Source: Pseudomonadota bacterium (GTDB lineage Bacteria > Pseudomonadota > Alphaproteobacteria > Rhizobiales > Kaistiaceae). From it: a stretch of 15,758 bases of DNA. The stretch lies in contig JAEWAD010000548.1 in the NCBI GenBank assembly GCA_023391905.1, positions 1-15,758 on the forward strand. Reading direction: 5' to 3'. The position numbers and the translations under genes are program-made. The notes under the pieces are model-generated. The model was not told the origin of the DNA and did no database searches. It saw nothing but the letters and a program-made list of their open reading frames with translations. How positions within the stretch are numbered: the first letter of the stretch is position 1; the number at the start of each line of letters is the position of its first letter. Below, piece after piece: positions 6,841 to 14,370 of this stretch.

Positions 6841-7976
6841 ACCGGCGCGTCGGCCGCCGCGGCCTTCGCCTCGGGGCTTCGATAGATGCGCTGGCGGAAG
6901 AACCACTGGTAGGGCCAGCGCTCCAGCGACTTGTGCACGAAATGGCTCGCCACCAGGGACGGCACGATGACGAGAACCGCGAAGAGCGTCATCGACGCCG
7001 CGACATTCTCCGTGAACCACCCGAATTTGACGAAAATGGCCCGCACGAGGAAATAGACGTAGGGGTGGACCAGGTAGAGGCTGTAGCTGACCGTTCCCAG
7101 ATAGACCGCGACGCCATTGTTCATCACGATGCTGGTGATGCTTCTCGGATCGACCGCGAGCAGGAAATAGCTCCCCGTCAGCACGATGATCGCGACGGCC
7201 TGCGGGTTGGCGAGATCGGCCAGGGTATATTCGAAATGGTCCCGGCTGGCGGCCCAGATCAGGCCCAGCACCAGCGCCATCTCCAGCCCCCGCAGGACCG
7301 ACGTCGAAAGCTGCAGCCGGTCGCGATACACCCGGATCGCGACGCCGAAGATGAAGAAGATCGAGATCGGAAAGGCGATCAGGAAGGCCAGCGAGCAGCC
7401 GATCGCCAGCACCGCGAGCGGCAGCCGGGGCTTCTTCACGCACGCATAGACGATGAAGCACATCAGCGCATAGAAGACCGCCTCGAAGCTGAGGCTCCAG
7501 GCGTTCGGCGTCAGCTGCTCGGTGCCGACGAACAGGTTCGTGAACGTCAGTCCGGCCACGATGCTCTTCAGATCGTTCACGTTCGGATAGGCGTTGCTGA
7601 ACGCGTTCAGGACGATGAAGACGACCGAAAACGCGAAAAACAGCGGGTAGATCCGGAAGAACCGCCGCAGGCCGAATTCCTTCGGACTGTAGCGCAGCGC
7701 GCTCGGCAGGATCACGTAGCCGCTGATGACGAAGAAGAGCATGACCCCGTAGGTACCGAAGTACCACGGATGCTCGACGAGCTCCGTATAGGTCGCATTG
7801 CCGGGATAGATGTGGCGCGCGGTTCCGCCGATGATATGGGCGCACAGGACCATGATCGAGGCGAGGCCGCGCAGGCCGTGGGCGGCAATGCTGAAGCGTT
7901 GCGCCTTGGCCCCCGCATCGGCCGACGCCCGCGCTGCAGTCGCCGAGGATACGAGAACCTGCGATCCGTCAGCCAT
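6837..7976 (-). CDS. Membrane acyltransferase, family 3 (OafA/YrhL-like)
   Basis: This 379-aa integral membrane protein belongs to the acyltransferase-3 family, which O-acylates sugars of surface polysaccharides, lipopolysaccharide or glycolipids at the inner membrane. Family marks in order are HGLRGLASIMVLCAH at 33-47, FFVISGYV at 81-88, RRFFRIYP at 104-111, AWSLSFEAVFY at 159-169 and SYSLYLVHP in the C-terminal third, among about ten hydrophobic spans. Length is normal and there is no SGNH domain. I chose the ATG at 7976 since the extension to the TTG at 8015 reads as non-conserved residues; neither start has a good Shine-Dalgarno. A possible promoter (TTGCGA near 8010-8015, TTTAGA near 7987-7992, minus strand) would leave almost no leader. 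The partial glycosyltransferase in the window is not its operon partner. Acyl donor and acceptor are unknown. Confidence 0.88.
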   Translation of the reverse strand: MADGSQVLVSSATAARASADAGAKAQRFSIAAHGLRGLASIMVLCAHIIGGTARHIYPGNATYTELVEHPWYFGTYGVMLFFVISGYVILPSALRYSPKEFGLRRFFRIYPLFFAFSVVFIVLNAFSNAYPNVNDLKSIVAGLTFTNLFVGTEQLTPNAWSLSFEAVFYALMCFIVYACVKKPRLPLAVLAIGCSLAFLIAFPISIFFIFGVAIRVYRDRLQLSTSVLRGLEMALVLGLIWAASRDHFEYTLADLANPQAVAIIVLTGSYFLLAVDPRSITSIVMNNGVAVYLGTVSYSLYLVHPYVYFLVRAIFVKFGWFTENVAASMTLFAVLVIVPSLVASHFVHKSLERWPYQWFFRQRIYRSPEAKAAAADAPV

Positions 7977-8217
7977 GGTGCTACCGTCTAAATCCAGGCA
8001 CCCCCTTCGTCGCAAGGATGCCGGAGACCAGCCCGATCGCGCGAGACTACCGGCCGCGGCTACCCCCTAAAAGAAGGAAAATCCTGACAGCGCAGGCATT
8101 TCGGCAGCCGCCGGCGTCCTGTCCTGGGCCGAAGCATGGGCCGCAGGGATGGGGTCGCGGGGCTCGTCGCGCCCGGCGACGCGACCTCTGATGCCGGATT
8201 TCGCGCGGGCAGGTCGA
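7977..8217. other. Intergenic gap with no gene seen
   Basis: This 241-bp gap separates the sugar kinase stop from the acyltransferase start; both are on the minus strand. It includes a short A-rich patch at 8068-8081 in otherwise GC-rich DNA, which may mark a promoter region for the acyltransferase, but no convincing -35/-10 pair or hairpin is visible there. The short open frames crossing it are Arg/Pro/Ala-rich and look like noise. Confidence 0.5.
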
Positions 8218-9153
8218 TCAGAGATCGCCCCAGCCGAGCGGCAGCGGCGTGCTCTCGGTCGGGCGGCCGCCGAGCGTCGTCGTCGCGGCGGCTCCGGCGG
8301 CAACGCCGCGGTTCAGGCAGATGTCGAGCGCCTTGCCGGCAAAGCGGGCCGCCAGGAAGCCGGCGAGGAACGCATCGCCCGCTCCGGTGGTGTCCTTGAC
8401 GTCGACGACGGGCGCCGGCGCCTTCAGGCGGATCGACTGGTTGGCCGCTTCCGCCCCCGCCGCGCCGCGCTTGATGACGGCGAGGTCGTAGCGCGCGGTC
8501 AGGAAGCGGATCTGCTCGGCCTCGTTGCGCGTGCCGGTCAGGCAGGCGGCTTCCTCGGCATTCGGGAAGATGATCGACGCGTCGCTGGTCCAGCCGAGGA
8601 AATTCGACGGGCCGACCTCCTCGAGGAAGCCGACCGAGGCGGGATCGACCGTGACCGTGATGCCGCGCGCCCGCGCCACGGCCATCAGCGCCATTACGGC
8701 GGCGCGCGGGCCGGGCGTGAACAGGGCATAGCCGGAGACGTGCACCAGATCGATCTGGTTCAGCATGGAAAACGGCAGATCGTCCGCGCAGAGCCCGTCA
8801 TTGGCGCCGCGATCGGTCAGGAAGCTGCGCTCGCCGCCCTCGGAGAGGAGCACGATCAGCATGCCGGTGGCGCGCGTGTCGTCGGCGGCGAGCACCGGCA
8901 CGACGCCGACATCACGGAGCGCCTGCTCCTGCTCGACGAGATCGCGGCGGCCGACGCGGCCGGCGAAGGCGACGGGAATGCCGAGATGGGCGAGCCACGC
9001 CGCCTGGTTGCAGCCCGAGCCGCCCGGATAGAGGCCGATCTTGGCGCGGCGGTCGGAGCCTACGACCAGCGGCCCCTCCGGGCGCACGATGACATCGGTC
9101 ATGACGTCGCCGATGACGAGCATGCGGGGGCGGGGCGGAACAGAGGCGGACAT
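8218..9153 (-). CDS. PfkB-family (ribokinase-like) carbohydrate kinase
   Basis: This 311-aa cytosolic kinase transfers phosphate from ATP to a sugar or nucleoside. The N-terminal PfkB signature PGGSGCNQAAWLAHLG spans 43-58. The C-terminal signature DTTGAGDAFLAGF at 254-266 holds the anion hole GAGD and the catalytic base D260. The beta-strand DLAVIKRGAAGA at 223-234 is also typical. The substrate-specifying N-terminal lid (MLVIGDVMTDVIV) resembles ribokinase and 2-keto-3-deoxygluconate kinase types, but the residues do not allow me to choose. The gene stands alone, without a transporter or a sugar dehydrogenase, and is divergent from dcp. A possible minus-strand -10 (TATAGG, 9192-9197) lies in the 128-bp gap. 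The start at 9153 has a weak ribosome site; Met-11 is an alternative, right at the first beta-strand. Confidence 0.9.
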   Translation of the reverse strand: MSASVPPRPRMLVIGDVMTDVIVRPEGPLVVGSDRRAKIGLYPGGSGCNQAAWLAHLGIPVAFAGRVGRRDLVEQEQALRDVGVVPVLAADDTRATGMLIVLLSEGGERSFLTDRGANDGLCADDLPFSMLNQIDLVHVSGYALFTPGPRAAVMALMAVARARGITVTVDPASVGFLEEVGPSNFLGWTSDASIIFPNAEEAACLTGTRNEAEQIRFLTARYDLAVIKRGAAGAEAANQSIRLKAPAPVVDVKDTTGAGDAFLAGFLAARFAGKALDICLNRGVAAGAAATTTLGGRPTESTPLPLGWGDL

Positions 9154-9281
9154 GGCGAAAACTCGAATCGGAAAGGCGGCTCAATCTCTCTCCTATAGAG
9201 AGGAATGCGGCCGGCATTAAGCTTGAACCGCGCCGACAAACCCTCCATGTCTGGCATCTGCCCATTCTCACCGAGGCCCGC

Positions 9282-11330
9282 ATGACCGCCGACAATCCGC
9301 TGCTCGCGCCCTGGACCACTCCCTTCGGCGTTCCGCCCTTCGCATCGATCGAGCCGGCGCACTACACGCCCGCCTTCGAGGCGGCCATCGCCGCGCACAA
9401 TTCCGAAATCGCCGCCATCGCGGAGAATCCCGAGGCGCCGAGCTTCGGCAACACGATCGCCGCGATGGAGCGCGCCGGGCGCCAGCTCGACCGCGTCGCC
9501 AGCGTGTTCTTCAACCTGACCGGCGCGCATACCAATGACGAGCTGGAGACGATCGAGCTCGACCTGGCGCCGGTGCTGTCGCGCCACAGCAGCGCGATCT
9601 ACCAGAACGCCAAGCTGTTCGAGCGCATCGACACGTTGTTCAAGGCGGGCCCGGACGGCCTCGACGCCGAGCAGGCGCGCGTGCTCGACCGCTACCACAC
9701 CGCCTTCGTCCGCGCCGGCGCGGCGCTCGCGCCCGAGGCCAAGGCACGAGTCGCGGCGATCTCGGAACGCCTCGCGACGCTCGGCACCAATTTCGGCCAG
9801 AACGTGCTCGCCGACGAGAAAAGCTGGAGCCTGGTGCTCGACGGCGAGGACGATCTCGCGGGGCTGCCCGACTTCCTGCGCGACGCGGCCGCCCAGGCGG
9901 CCAAGGAGCGCGGCCTCGACGGCAAGCACGTGATCACGCTGTCGCGCTCGTCGATCGAGCCGTTCCTGCAGTTCTCCGCCCGCCGCGACCTGCGCGAGAA
10001 GGCATTCGCCGCCTGGATCGCCCGCGGCGAGGCCGGCAAGACCGACAACCGCGCCATCATCGCCGAGACCGTCGCGCTTCGCGCCGAGCGGGCGAAGCTG
10101 CTCGGCTTCGAGACCTTCGCCCACTACCGCCTCGACGATTCCATGGCCAAGACGCCGGAGGCAGCGATGGAGCTGCTGCGCTCGGTCTGGACGCCCGCCC
10201 GCGCCCGCGCGATTACCGAGCGCGACGCGCTGCAGGAGCTGGCACGCGCCGAGGGCGGCGATTTCGACATCGCCGCCTGGGACTGGCGCTATTATTCGGA
10301 GAAGCGGCGCAAGGCCGAGTTCGATCTAGACGAGAGCCAGCTGAAGCCCTACCTGCAGCTCGACAAGATCATCGAGGCCGCCTTCGACACGGCGACGCGG
10401 CTGTTCGGCGTCACCTTCACCGAGCGCTTCGACGTGCCCGTCTACCACCCCGACGTCCGCGTGTTCGAGGTCAAGGACCGCGGCGGCAATCCGGTCGGCC
10501 TGTTCCTCGGTGATTATTTCGCCCGCTCCTCGAAGCGCTCCGGCGCCTGGATGAGCGAATACCGCGGCCAGGAACGCCTCGCCGGCGACATCCGCCCGGT
10601 GATCGTCAATGTGATGAACTTCGCCAAGGGCGCCGAGGGCCAGCCGACGCTGCTTTCCTTCGACGATGCCCGCACGCTTTTCCACGAATTCGGCCACGGC
10701 CTGCACGGCCTGCTCTCCGACGTCACCTATCCGCTGCTCGCCGGCACCAACGTGGCGCGTGACTTCGTCGAGTTCCCGTCGCAGCTCTACGAGCACTGGT
10801 TCGAGCAGCCGGACGTGCTGGAGCGCTTCGCGCTGCACTACAAGACCGGCGAGCCGATGCCGAAGGCGCTGATCGACCGGCTGATGGCGAGCCGCACCTT
10901 CAACCAGGGTTTCGCCACCGTCGAATATGTCTCATCGGCGCTGGTGGACCTCGAATTCCACCTGCTCGCCTCGACCGACGGCCTCGACGCCACCGCCTTC
11001 GAGGCCAAGATCCTCGGCGAGATCGGCATGCCGGAGGCGATGGTCATGCGGCACCGCTCGCCGCATTTCCAGCACGTCTTCGCCGGCGACGGCTATTCCT
11101 CGGCCTATTATTCCTATCTCTGGTCCGAGGTGCTCGACGCCGACGGCTTCGGCGCCTTCGAGGAGGCCGGCGACATCTTCGCGCCCGACGTCGCCACGAA
11201 GCTGCGCGATTTCGTCTACGCCGCCGGCAACCGCCGCAAGCCGGAGGAGGCCTATCGCGCCTTCCGCGGCCGCGATCCGGAGCCGTCGGCGCTGCTCAGG
11301 AAGCGCGGCCTGCTCGAGGCGGCGGAATAG
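9282..11330 (+). CDS. dcp: Peptidyl-dipeptidase Dcp, M3 family zinc metallopeptidase
   Basis: This 682-aa M3A peptidase removes dipeptides from the C-terminus of peptides in cytosolic peptide recycling. The zinc site is intact: HEFGH at 468-472 with E469 as general base, and the third ligand E497 in DFVEFPSQ. The C-terminal substrate-binding block reads GDGYSSAYYSYLWSEVLDAD, the M3 GxxY region with the Dcp-type sequence. The N-terminus (PLLAPWTTPFGVPPFASIEPAHY) and the length, close to E. coli Dcp at 681 aa, favour Dcp over oligopeptidase A or the oligoendopeptidase F group. No signal peptide is present. GAGG at 9273-9276 supports the ATG at 9282. It is followed 85 nt later by a 64-aa gene that ends in a strong terminator. 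Oligopeptidase A remains a less likely alternative. Confidence 0.93.
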   Translation: MTADNPLLAPWTTPFGVPPFASIEPAHYTPAFEAAIAAHNSEIAAIAENPEAPSFGNTIAAMERAGRQLDRVASVFFNLTGAHTNDELETIELDLAPVLSRHSSAIYQNAKLFERIDTLFKAGPDGLDAEQARVLDRYHTAFVRAGAALAPEAKARVAAISERLATLGTNFGQNVLADEKSWSLVLDGEDDLAGLPDFLRDAAAQAAKERGLDGKHVITLSRSSIEPFLQFSARRDLREKAFAAWIARGEAGKTDNRAIIAETVALRAERAKLLGFETFAHYRLDDSMAKTPEAAMELLRSVWTPARARAITERDALQELARAEGGDFDIAAWDWRYYSEKRRKAEFDLDESQLKPYLQLDKIIEAAFDTATRLFGVTFTERFDVPVYHPDVRVFEVKDRGGNPVGLFLGDYFARSSKRSGAWMSEYRGQERLAGDIRPVIVNVMNFAKGAEGQPTLLSFDDARTLFHEFGHGLHGLLSDVTYPLLAGTNVARDFVEFPSQLYEHWFEQPDVLERFALHYKTGEPMPKALIDRLMASRTFNQGFATVEYVSSALVDLEFHLLASTDGLDATAFEAKILGEIGMPEAMVMRHRSPHFQHVFAGDGYSSAYYSYLWSEVLDADGFGAFEEAGDIFAPDVATKLRDFVYAAGNRRKPEEAYRAFRGRDPEPSALLRKRGLLEAAE

Positions 11331-11415
11331 CCCGGCGGCGAATTCGCAGCGCGGCGCTGGCCTTCGGCTCAGGAATCGCTATTGTCCGCGGCCAAACATC
11401 AAGAGGATCCGCATC

Positions 11416-11610
11416 ATGGCCGTTTCCAAGTCAGACCTCACCCAGATCGAGCTCAAGACGCTCGCCCGCGTGTCGCGCCCCGGCCCCTATGTCGGGCTCA
11501 ACGGCAAGGCCGTGCAGAAGCTGATCGAGCTCGGCCTCGTGAAGACCCGCGTCAACGGCTATGTGCTGACCGAGGACGGCATCGGCCTGCTGCGCGCCGA
11601 CGCCGAGTAG
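11416..11610 (+). CDS. Small winged-helix-like protein of unknown function
   Basis: I do not recognise the family of this 64-aa protein. The start is backed by GAGGA at 11403-11407 and codon use matches the neighbours. The sequence reads as a minimal winged helix: a first helix at about 7-19 (DLTQIELKTLARV), a turn, a recognition-like helix at 29-43 (NGKAVQKLIELGLV), then a two-stranded wing with KTRVNGYVLTEDG at 43-55 and a closing short helix. The LTEDG stretch resembles the wing end of MarR-like proteins. No partner domain is present, so it may bind DNA as a dimer or act as a regulator subunit. It lies 85 nt after dcp and directly before a strong terminator, either as the last gene of a dcp operon or on its own. 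Confidence 0.7.
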   Translation: MAVSKSDLTQIELKTLARVSRPGPYVGLNGKAVQKLIELGLVKTRVNGYVLTEDGIGLLRADAE

Positions 11611-11629
11611 GCGCAGCCCGCACGAAGAC

Positions 11630-11664
11630 AAAGGCCCCGAGCGGATCTCCGCCGGGGCCTTTTC
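11630..11664. terminator. Bidirectional intrinsic terminator
   Basis: Arms AAGGCCCCG (11631-11639) and CGGGGCCTT (11653-11661) pair perfectly, then after one bulged A the stem continues GCGG/CCGC around an ATCT loop. TTTT follows at 11660-11663 on the plus strand, and an AAA run flanks the other side, giving a T-run on the minus strand. It sits 20 nt after the 64-aa gene's stop and about 20 nt after the convergent SDR's stop, so it can serve both. Confidence 0.9.
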
Positions 11665-11684
11665 TGTTTGCGGGCCAGATCCGA

Positions 11685-12479
11685 TCAGTCCGGCAGGACG
11701 ACGCCGATCTTGGCCAGGAGGCCGCCATCGACCTTGTATTCGCCACCGGTGCAGAAGGCGGCGCGGGGGCCGGCGAGGAAGGCGATCATCGCACCGACAT
11801 CCTCGGGCCGGCCGACGCGGCCGATCGGATGCGCGGCGCCCCAGGAGGCGATCACCTCGTCTTCGGTCTTGCCGTCGAGGTTCTCGCTCGCCGCGAAGCG
11901 CAGCATCGGCGTATCGATCGAGCCGGGGCAGACGGCGTTGACGCGGATGCCGTCCTTGGCGTGATCGAGCGCCATGGCGCGGGTCAGCGCCAAGAGGCCG
12001 CCCTTGGACGCGACATAGGCCGCGACATTGGTCTGGCAGGCGATGCCCTGCACCGAGGCGATGTTGACGATCGCACCGCCGCCCGTCTTGCGCATCACCG
12101 GAATGGCGTGATGGGCGGTCAGATAGGTTCCCTTCAGATTGACGCCGAGCACGCGGTCCCAGTCCGCCTCCGACATAGTCTCGACCGTGCCATAAGGCTG
12201 GATGGCGGCGCTGTTGACGATGATATCGATGCGGCCGAATTTCTCCGCCGCCTCCGCCACGAGGGCAGAAACCGACGCGTCGCTGGCGACATCGCCGACA
12301 ACGCCATGCGCCTTGCCGCCCTCGGCCTCCAATGTAGCCACGGCCTTGTCCAGCGCGCCCCTGTCCAGGCCGAACAGGACCACCGTCGCGCCTTCCGCCG
12401 CCAGCGCCCGCGCGCCGCCGAAGCCGATGCCGGTGGCGCCGCCCGTCACGATCGCCACCTTGCCCGCCAATTCCGCCAT
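11685..12479 (-). CDS. Classical short-chain dehydrogenase/reductase
   Basis: This 264-aa NAD(P)-dependent oxidoreductase has all the classical SDR marks: the glycine-rich cofactor loop TGGATGIG at 12-19, NSAA at 89-92 (the NNAG position), N114, catalytic S142 in IASVQG, and Y155/K159 in YVASK. CPGSIDTP at 184-191 and GGEYKVDGG near the end are also typical. The residue region after the second strand (FGLDR) lacks a clear acidic NAD selector, so cofactor preference is uncertain. Close relatives act on sugars, polyols or secondary alcohols; the substrate cannot be fixed here. The ATG at 12479 follows GGGAG on the minus strand, better than the upstream ATG at 12500, which lies before that site. 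It is convergent with the 64-aa gene and shares its terminator. The TetR gene upstream reads towards it across a 157-nt gap. Confidence 0.92.
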   Translation of the reverse strand: MAELAGKVAIVTGGATGIGFGGARALAAEGATVVLFGLDRGALDKAVATLEAEGGKAHGVVGDVASDASVSALVAEAAEKFGRIDIIVNSAAIQPYGTVETMSEADWDRVLGVNLKGTYLTAHHAIPVMRKTGGGAIVNIASVQGIACQTNVAAYVASKGGLLALTRAMALDHAKDGIRVNAVCPGSIDTPMLRFAASENLDGKTEDEVIASWGAAHPIGRVGRPEDVGAMIAFLAGPRAAFCTGGEYKVDGGLLAKIGVVLPD

Positions 12480-12636
12480 TCGTCTCGCTCCCCTTGTCAT
12501 TCCTGATGGAAGGCCGGCTGTTTCCTCCGCCGAACCTGGCCGCGTGCATCGCCCGAAAGGCGACGCACTGCTGGCGCGGCCGCTACCCTGCCATTGCCGC
12601 GCGCCAAACGCTACGGCCGGAGACCATGGTTGTCAG

Positions 12637-13212
12637 TCATCTGACATCAGTGTTGCCGGCAAGCAGCGCCGCGACCAGGCGAACCAGTTCGCGCCGGACA
12701 TGATCGGCGATCGGCCCCTCGGGATCGAAGCTCCACCAGAGGAGCGATCCCTGCCATTGCGCCGCCATCAGCTGACCGATGTCCTGGGGTGCGTGCGGCG
12801 TATCCGCGAAACAGGCGTCGAGCGCCGCGACCAGTGCCGCCTGCCACGCCGCACCGCGCGCGCGCAGGTGCGGATCGCGCAGGTCCTCGCGCAGAACGAG
12901 AAGCCCCTCGGCATAGGCTTCGATCTCGCCATAGTCGGAGAGCCCGACGAGCAGCGCGATGGCGCCAGCCGGCGTCCTCGGCACCGCCGCCACGAGGCTC
13001 GCCGTCTGCACGTCGAGTCCGTCCCAGGCGCGCAGCAGCGCAGCCTGCTTCAGCGCGGCCTTGCTGCCGAAGCGCTGCACCAGCGTCGCGCCCGATAGGC
13101 CGCAGGCCCGCGACAGGCTCTCGAAGGTCAGCGCCTCCGGTCCGCGCTGGTGGATGAGGCCGAGCGCCGCGTCGAGCACGGCTTCGTCGGACAGTGTCTT
13201 GCGGCGCGCCAT
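12637..13212 (-). CDS. TetR-family transcriptional regulator, divergent from SDR
   Basis: This 191-aa repressor has a TetR-type DNA-binding domain (about 8-55): a first helix DEAVLDAALGLI, then the helix-turn-helix TFESLSRACGLSGATLVQRFGSKAALKQAA. Its ligand domain (60-191) is helical and Trp-rich near QWQGSLLWWSF, a likely hydrophobic effector pocket. I took MARRKTLSDEA at 13212 as start; two further in-frame Met codons at 13224 and 13242 would push the start into the AT-rich operator. The gene is divergent from an SDR with 74 nt between starts, the standard layout for a local repressor of its neighbour. The inducer is probably a substrate or product of that enzyme (inferred). A six-pair hairpin at 12631-12646 covers its stop codon. 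Confidence 0.88.
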   Translation of the reverse strand: MARRKTLSDEAVLDAALGLIHQRGPEALTFESLSRACGLSGATLVQRFGSKAALKQAALLRAWDGLDVQTASLVAAVPRTPAGAIALLVGLSDYGEIEAYAEGLLVLREDLRDPHLRARGAAWQAALVAALDACFADTPHAPQDIGQLMAAQWQGSLLWWSFDPEGPIADHVRRELVRLVAALLAGNTDVR

Positions 13213-13222
13213 CTTGACTCTC

Positions 13223-13250
13223 ATATATAAACGAACAATCATTTATATAT
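13223..13250. promoter_or_regulatory. AT-rich inverted repeat, likely TetR operator and divergent promoters
   Basis: ATATATAAA at 13223-13231 and its exact complement TTTATATAT at 13242-13250 flank a 10-nt spacer. The 28-bp element stands out as an AT island in GC-rich DNA and lies in the 74-nt gap between the divergent TetR and SDR genes. Each arm can supply a -10-like TATA box, so a TetR dimer bound here would block both promoters. The repeat is seen; function is inferred from position. Confidence 0.65.
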
Positions 13251-13286
13251 CGAAATCACCCGACAGGCAAAGCCGGAGAACGGAAA

Positions 13287-14201
13287 ATGTCGACGGATCT
13301 GCAAGGCAGGATCGCCCTCGTCGCGGGTGCGACGCGGGGTGCCGGGCGCGGCATCGCCACCGAACTCGGCGCCGCCGGGGCAACGGTCTATGTCACCGGC
13401 CGCTCGACCCGGGCGCAACGCTCCGAATACGATCGGCCGGAGACGATCGAGGAGACGGCCGAACTGGTGACGGCGGCAGGCGGCCGGGGCATCGCGGTGC
13501 CGACCGACCATCTGGTTCCCGAGCAGGTTCGAGCTCTGGTCGAGCGGATCCGCGCCGAGGCGGGCCATCTCGATATCCTGGTCAACGACATCTGGGGCGG
13601 CGAGAAGCTGTTCGAATGGAACAAGCCGGTCTGGGAACACGATCTCGAAAACGGGCTTCGCCTGCTGCGACTCGGCATCGACACCCACCTGATCACCGCG
13701 CATTTCGCGTTGCCGCTGATGATCGGGCGTCCGGGCGGCCTCCTCGTCGAGGTCACCGACGGTACGGCGGAGTACAACGCCACGCACTACCGGCTATCGC
13801 CCTTCTACGATCTCGCCAAGACAGCGGTGAACCGGATGGGCTGGGCGCATGCGAAGGACCTGGCGCCGCATGGCGCGACGTCGGTGTCACTGACGCCGGG
13901 TTGGCTGCGCTCGGAGATGATGCTGGAGCATTTCGGCGTCACCGAAGCGAACTGGCGCGACGCGACCGCGAACGACGCGCATTTCGCCATCTCGGAGACA
14001 CCGCGCTTCGTCGGCCGCGCCGTGGCGGCGCTGGCCGCCGATCCCGAGCGGGCGCGCTGGAACGGCCAGTCGCTCTCGAGCGGCGGGCTGGCGCAGGTCT
14101 ATGGCTTCACCGACCTCGACGGCTCCCGGCCGGACGCGTTCCGCTACCTGCTCGAGGTGCACGAAGCCGGCAAGCCGGCCGACACGACCGGCTATCGCTA
14201 G
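13287..14201 (+). CDS. Atypical short-chain dehydrogenase/reductase under TetR control
   Basis: This 304-aa SDR has a Rossmann cofactor loop AGATRGAG at 13-20, TGRS at 37-40 (the Arg after the second strand suggests NADPH), VNDIWGG at 99-105 in place of NNAG, and YDLAK at 174-178 for the catalytic Tyr/Lys. The serine strand, normally ending in SS, reads EVTDGT at 155-160, so the catalytic serine seems replaced. It is longer than classical SDRs, with inserts at 40-55 and 104-120 and a C-terminal tail of about 35 residues, and recalls the DHRS1-like branch. GGAG at 13274-13277 supports the ATG at 13287. It is divergent from the TetR gene, across an AT-rich inverted repeat. A role in detoxifying or converting a carbonyl compound is plausible but unproven. 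Confidence 0.88.
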   Translation: MSTDLQGRIALVAGATRGAGRGIATELGAAGATVYVTGRSTRAQRSEYDRPETIEETAELVTAAGGRGIAVPTDHLVPEQVRALVERIRAEAGHLDILVNDIWGGEKLFEWNKPVWEHDLENGLRLLRLGIDTHLITAHFALPLMIGRPGGLLVEVTDGTAEYNATHYRLSPFYDLAKTAVNRMGWAHAKDLAPHGATSVSLTPGWLRSEMMLEHFGVTEANWRDATANDAHFAISETPRFVGRAVAALAADPERARWNGQSLSSGGLAQVYGFTDLDGSRPDAFRYLLEVHEAGKPADTTGYR

Positions 14202-14337
14202 CGCAGGCCGGACCGCAAGCAGGCACGGCCGACGAAGAAATCATGCCGGCCGCAACGTCATGACGCGGACAATAGTGCGCAAGAATTCGATCCGGGCGAC
14301 ATTTACCGAATTGTAGAATCTTCATGTTTTCATCGTC

Positions 14338-14357
14338 CGAAAGCTGCAAGGCTTTCG
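14338..14357 (+). promoter_or_regulatory. Leader hairpin next to the DUF2165 ribosome site
   Basis: CGAAAGC (14338-14344) pairs perfectly with GCTTTCG (14351-14357) over a six-base loop, ending directly at the AAAGGA Shine-Dalgarno (14358-14363) of the DUF2165 gene. A hairpin here could tune translation or stabilise the mRNA 5' end. A -10-like TAGAAT lies at 14314-14319 without a clear -35. No riboswitch class is recognisable. Confidence 0.4.
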
Positions 14358-14370
14358 AAAGGAAAACACG

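Noticed and set aside
6013..7845. 610-codon minus-strand open frame spanning the lactonase-like gene and the acyltransferase
   Set aside because: Its first part is an out-of-frame reading of the acyltransferase and its second part is antisense to the lactonase-like gene; no single family fits. It does not indicate a fusion or frameshift, because both real genes are intact.
6933..7991. 352-codon plus-strand open frame opposite the acyltransferase
   Set aside because: Its charged Asp/Arg/Gln-rich composition is what results from reading a hydrophobic membrane protein gene antisense.
8149..9198. 349-codon plus-strand open frame opposite the sugar kinase
   Set aside because: It is antisense to a complete PfkB kinase, with repetitive Arg/Ala/Asp content and no motif.
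11347..11359. Short palindrome CAGCGC/GCGCTG after dcp, considered as a terminator
   Set aside because: At most five pairs with a three-base loop and no U-tract; too common in GC-rich DNA to call.
12631..12646. TGTCAG/CTGACA hairpin at the TetR stop, considered as a terminator
   Set aside because: Six pairs with a four-base loop and no T-run on the minus strand; I note it in the TetR entry but cannot support a terminator.
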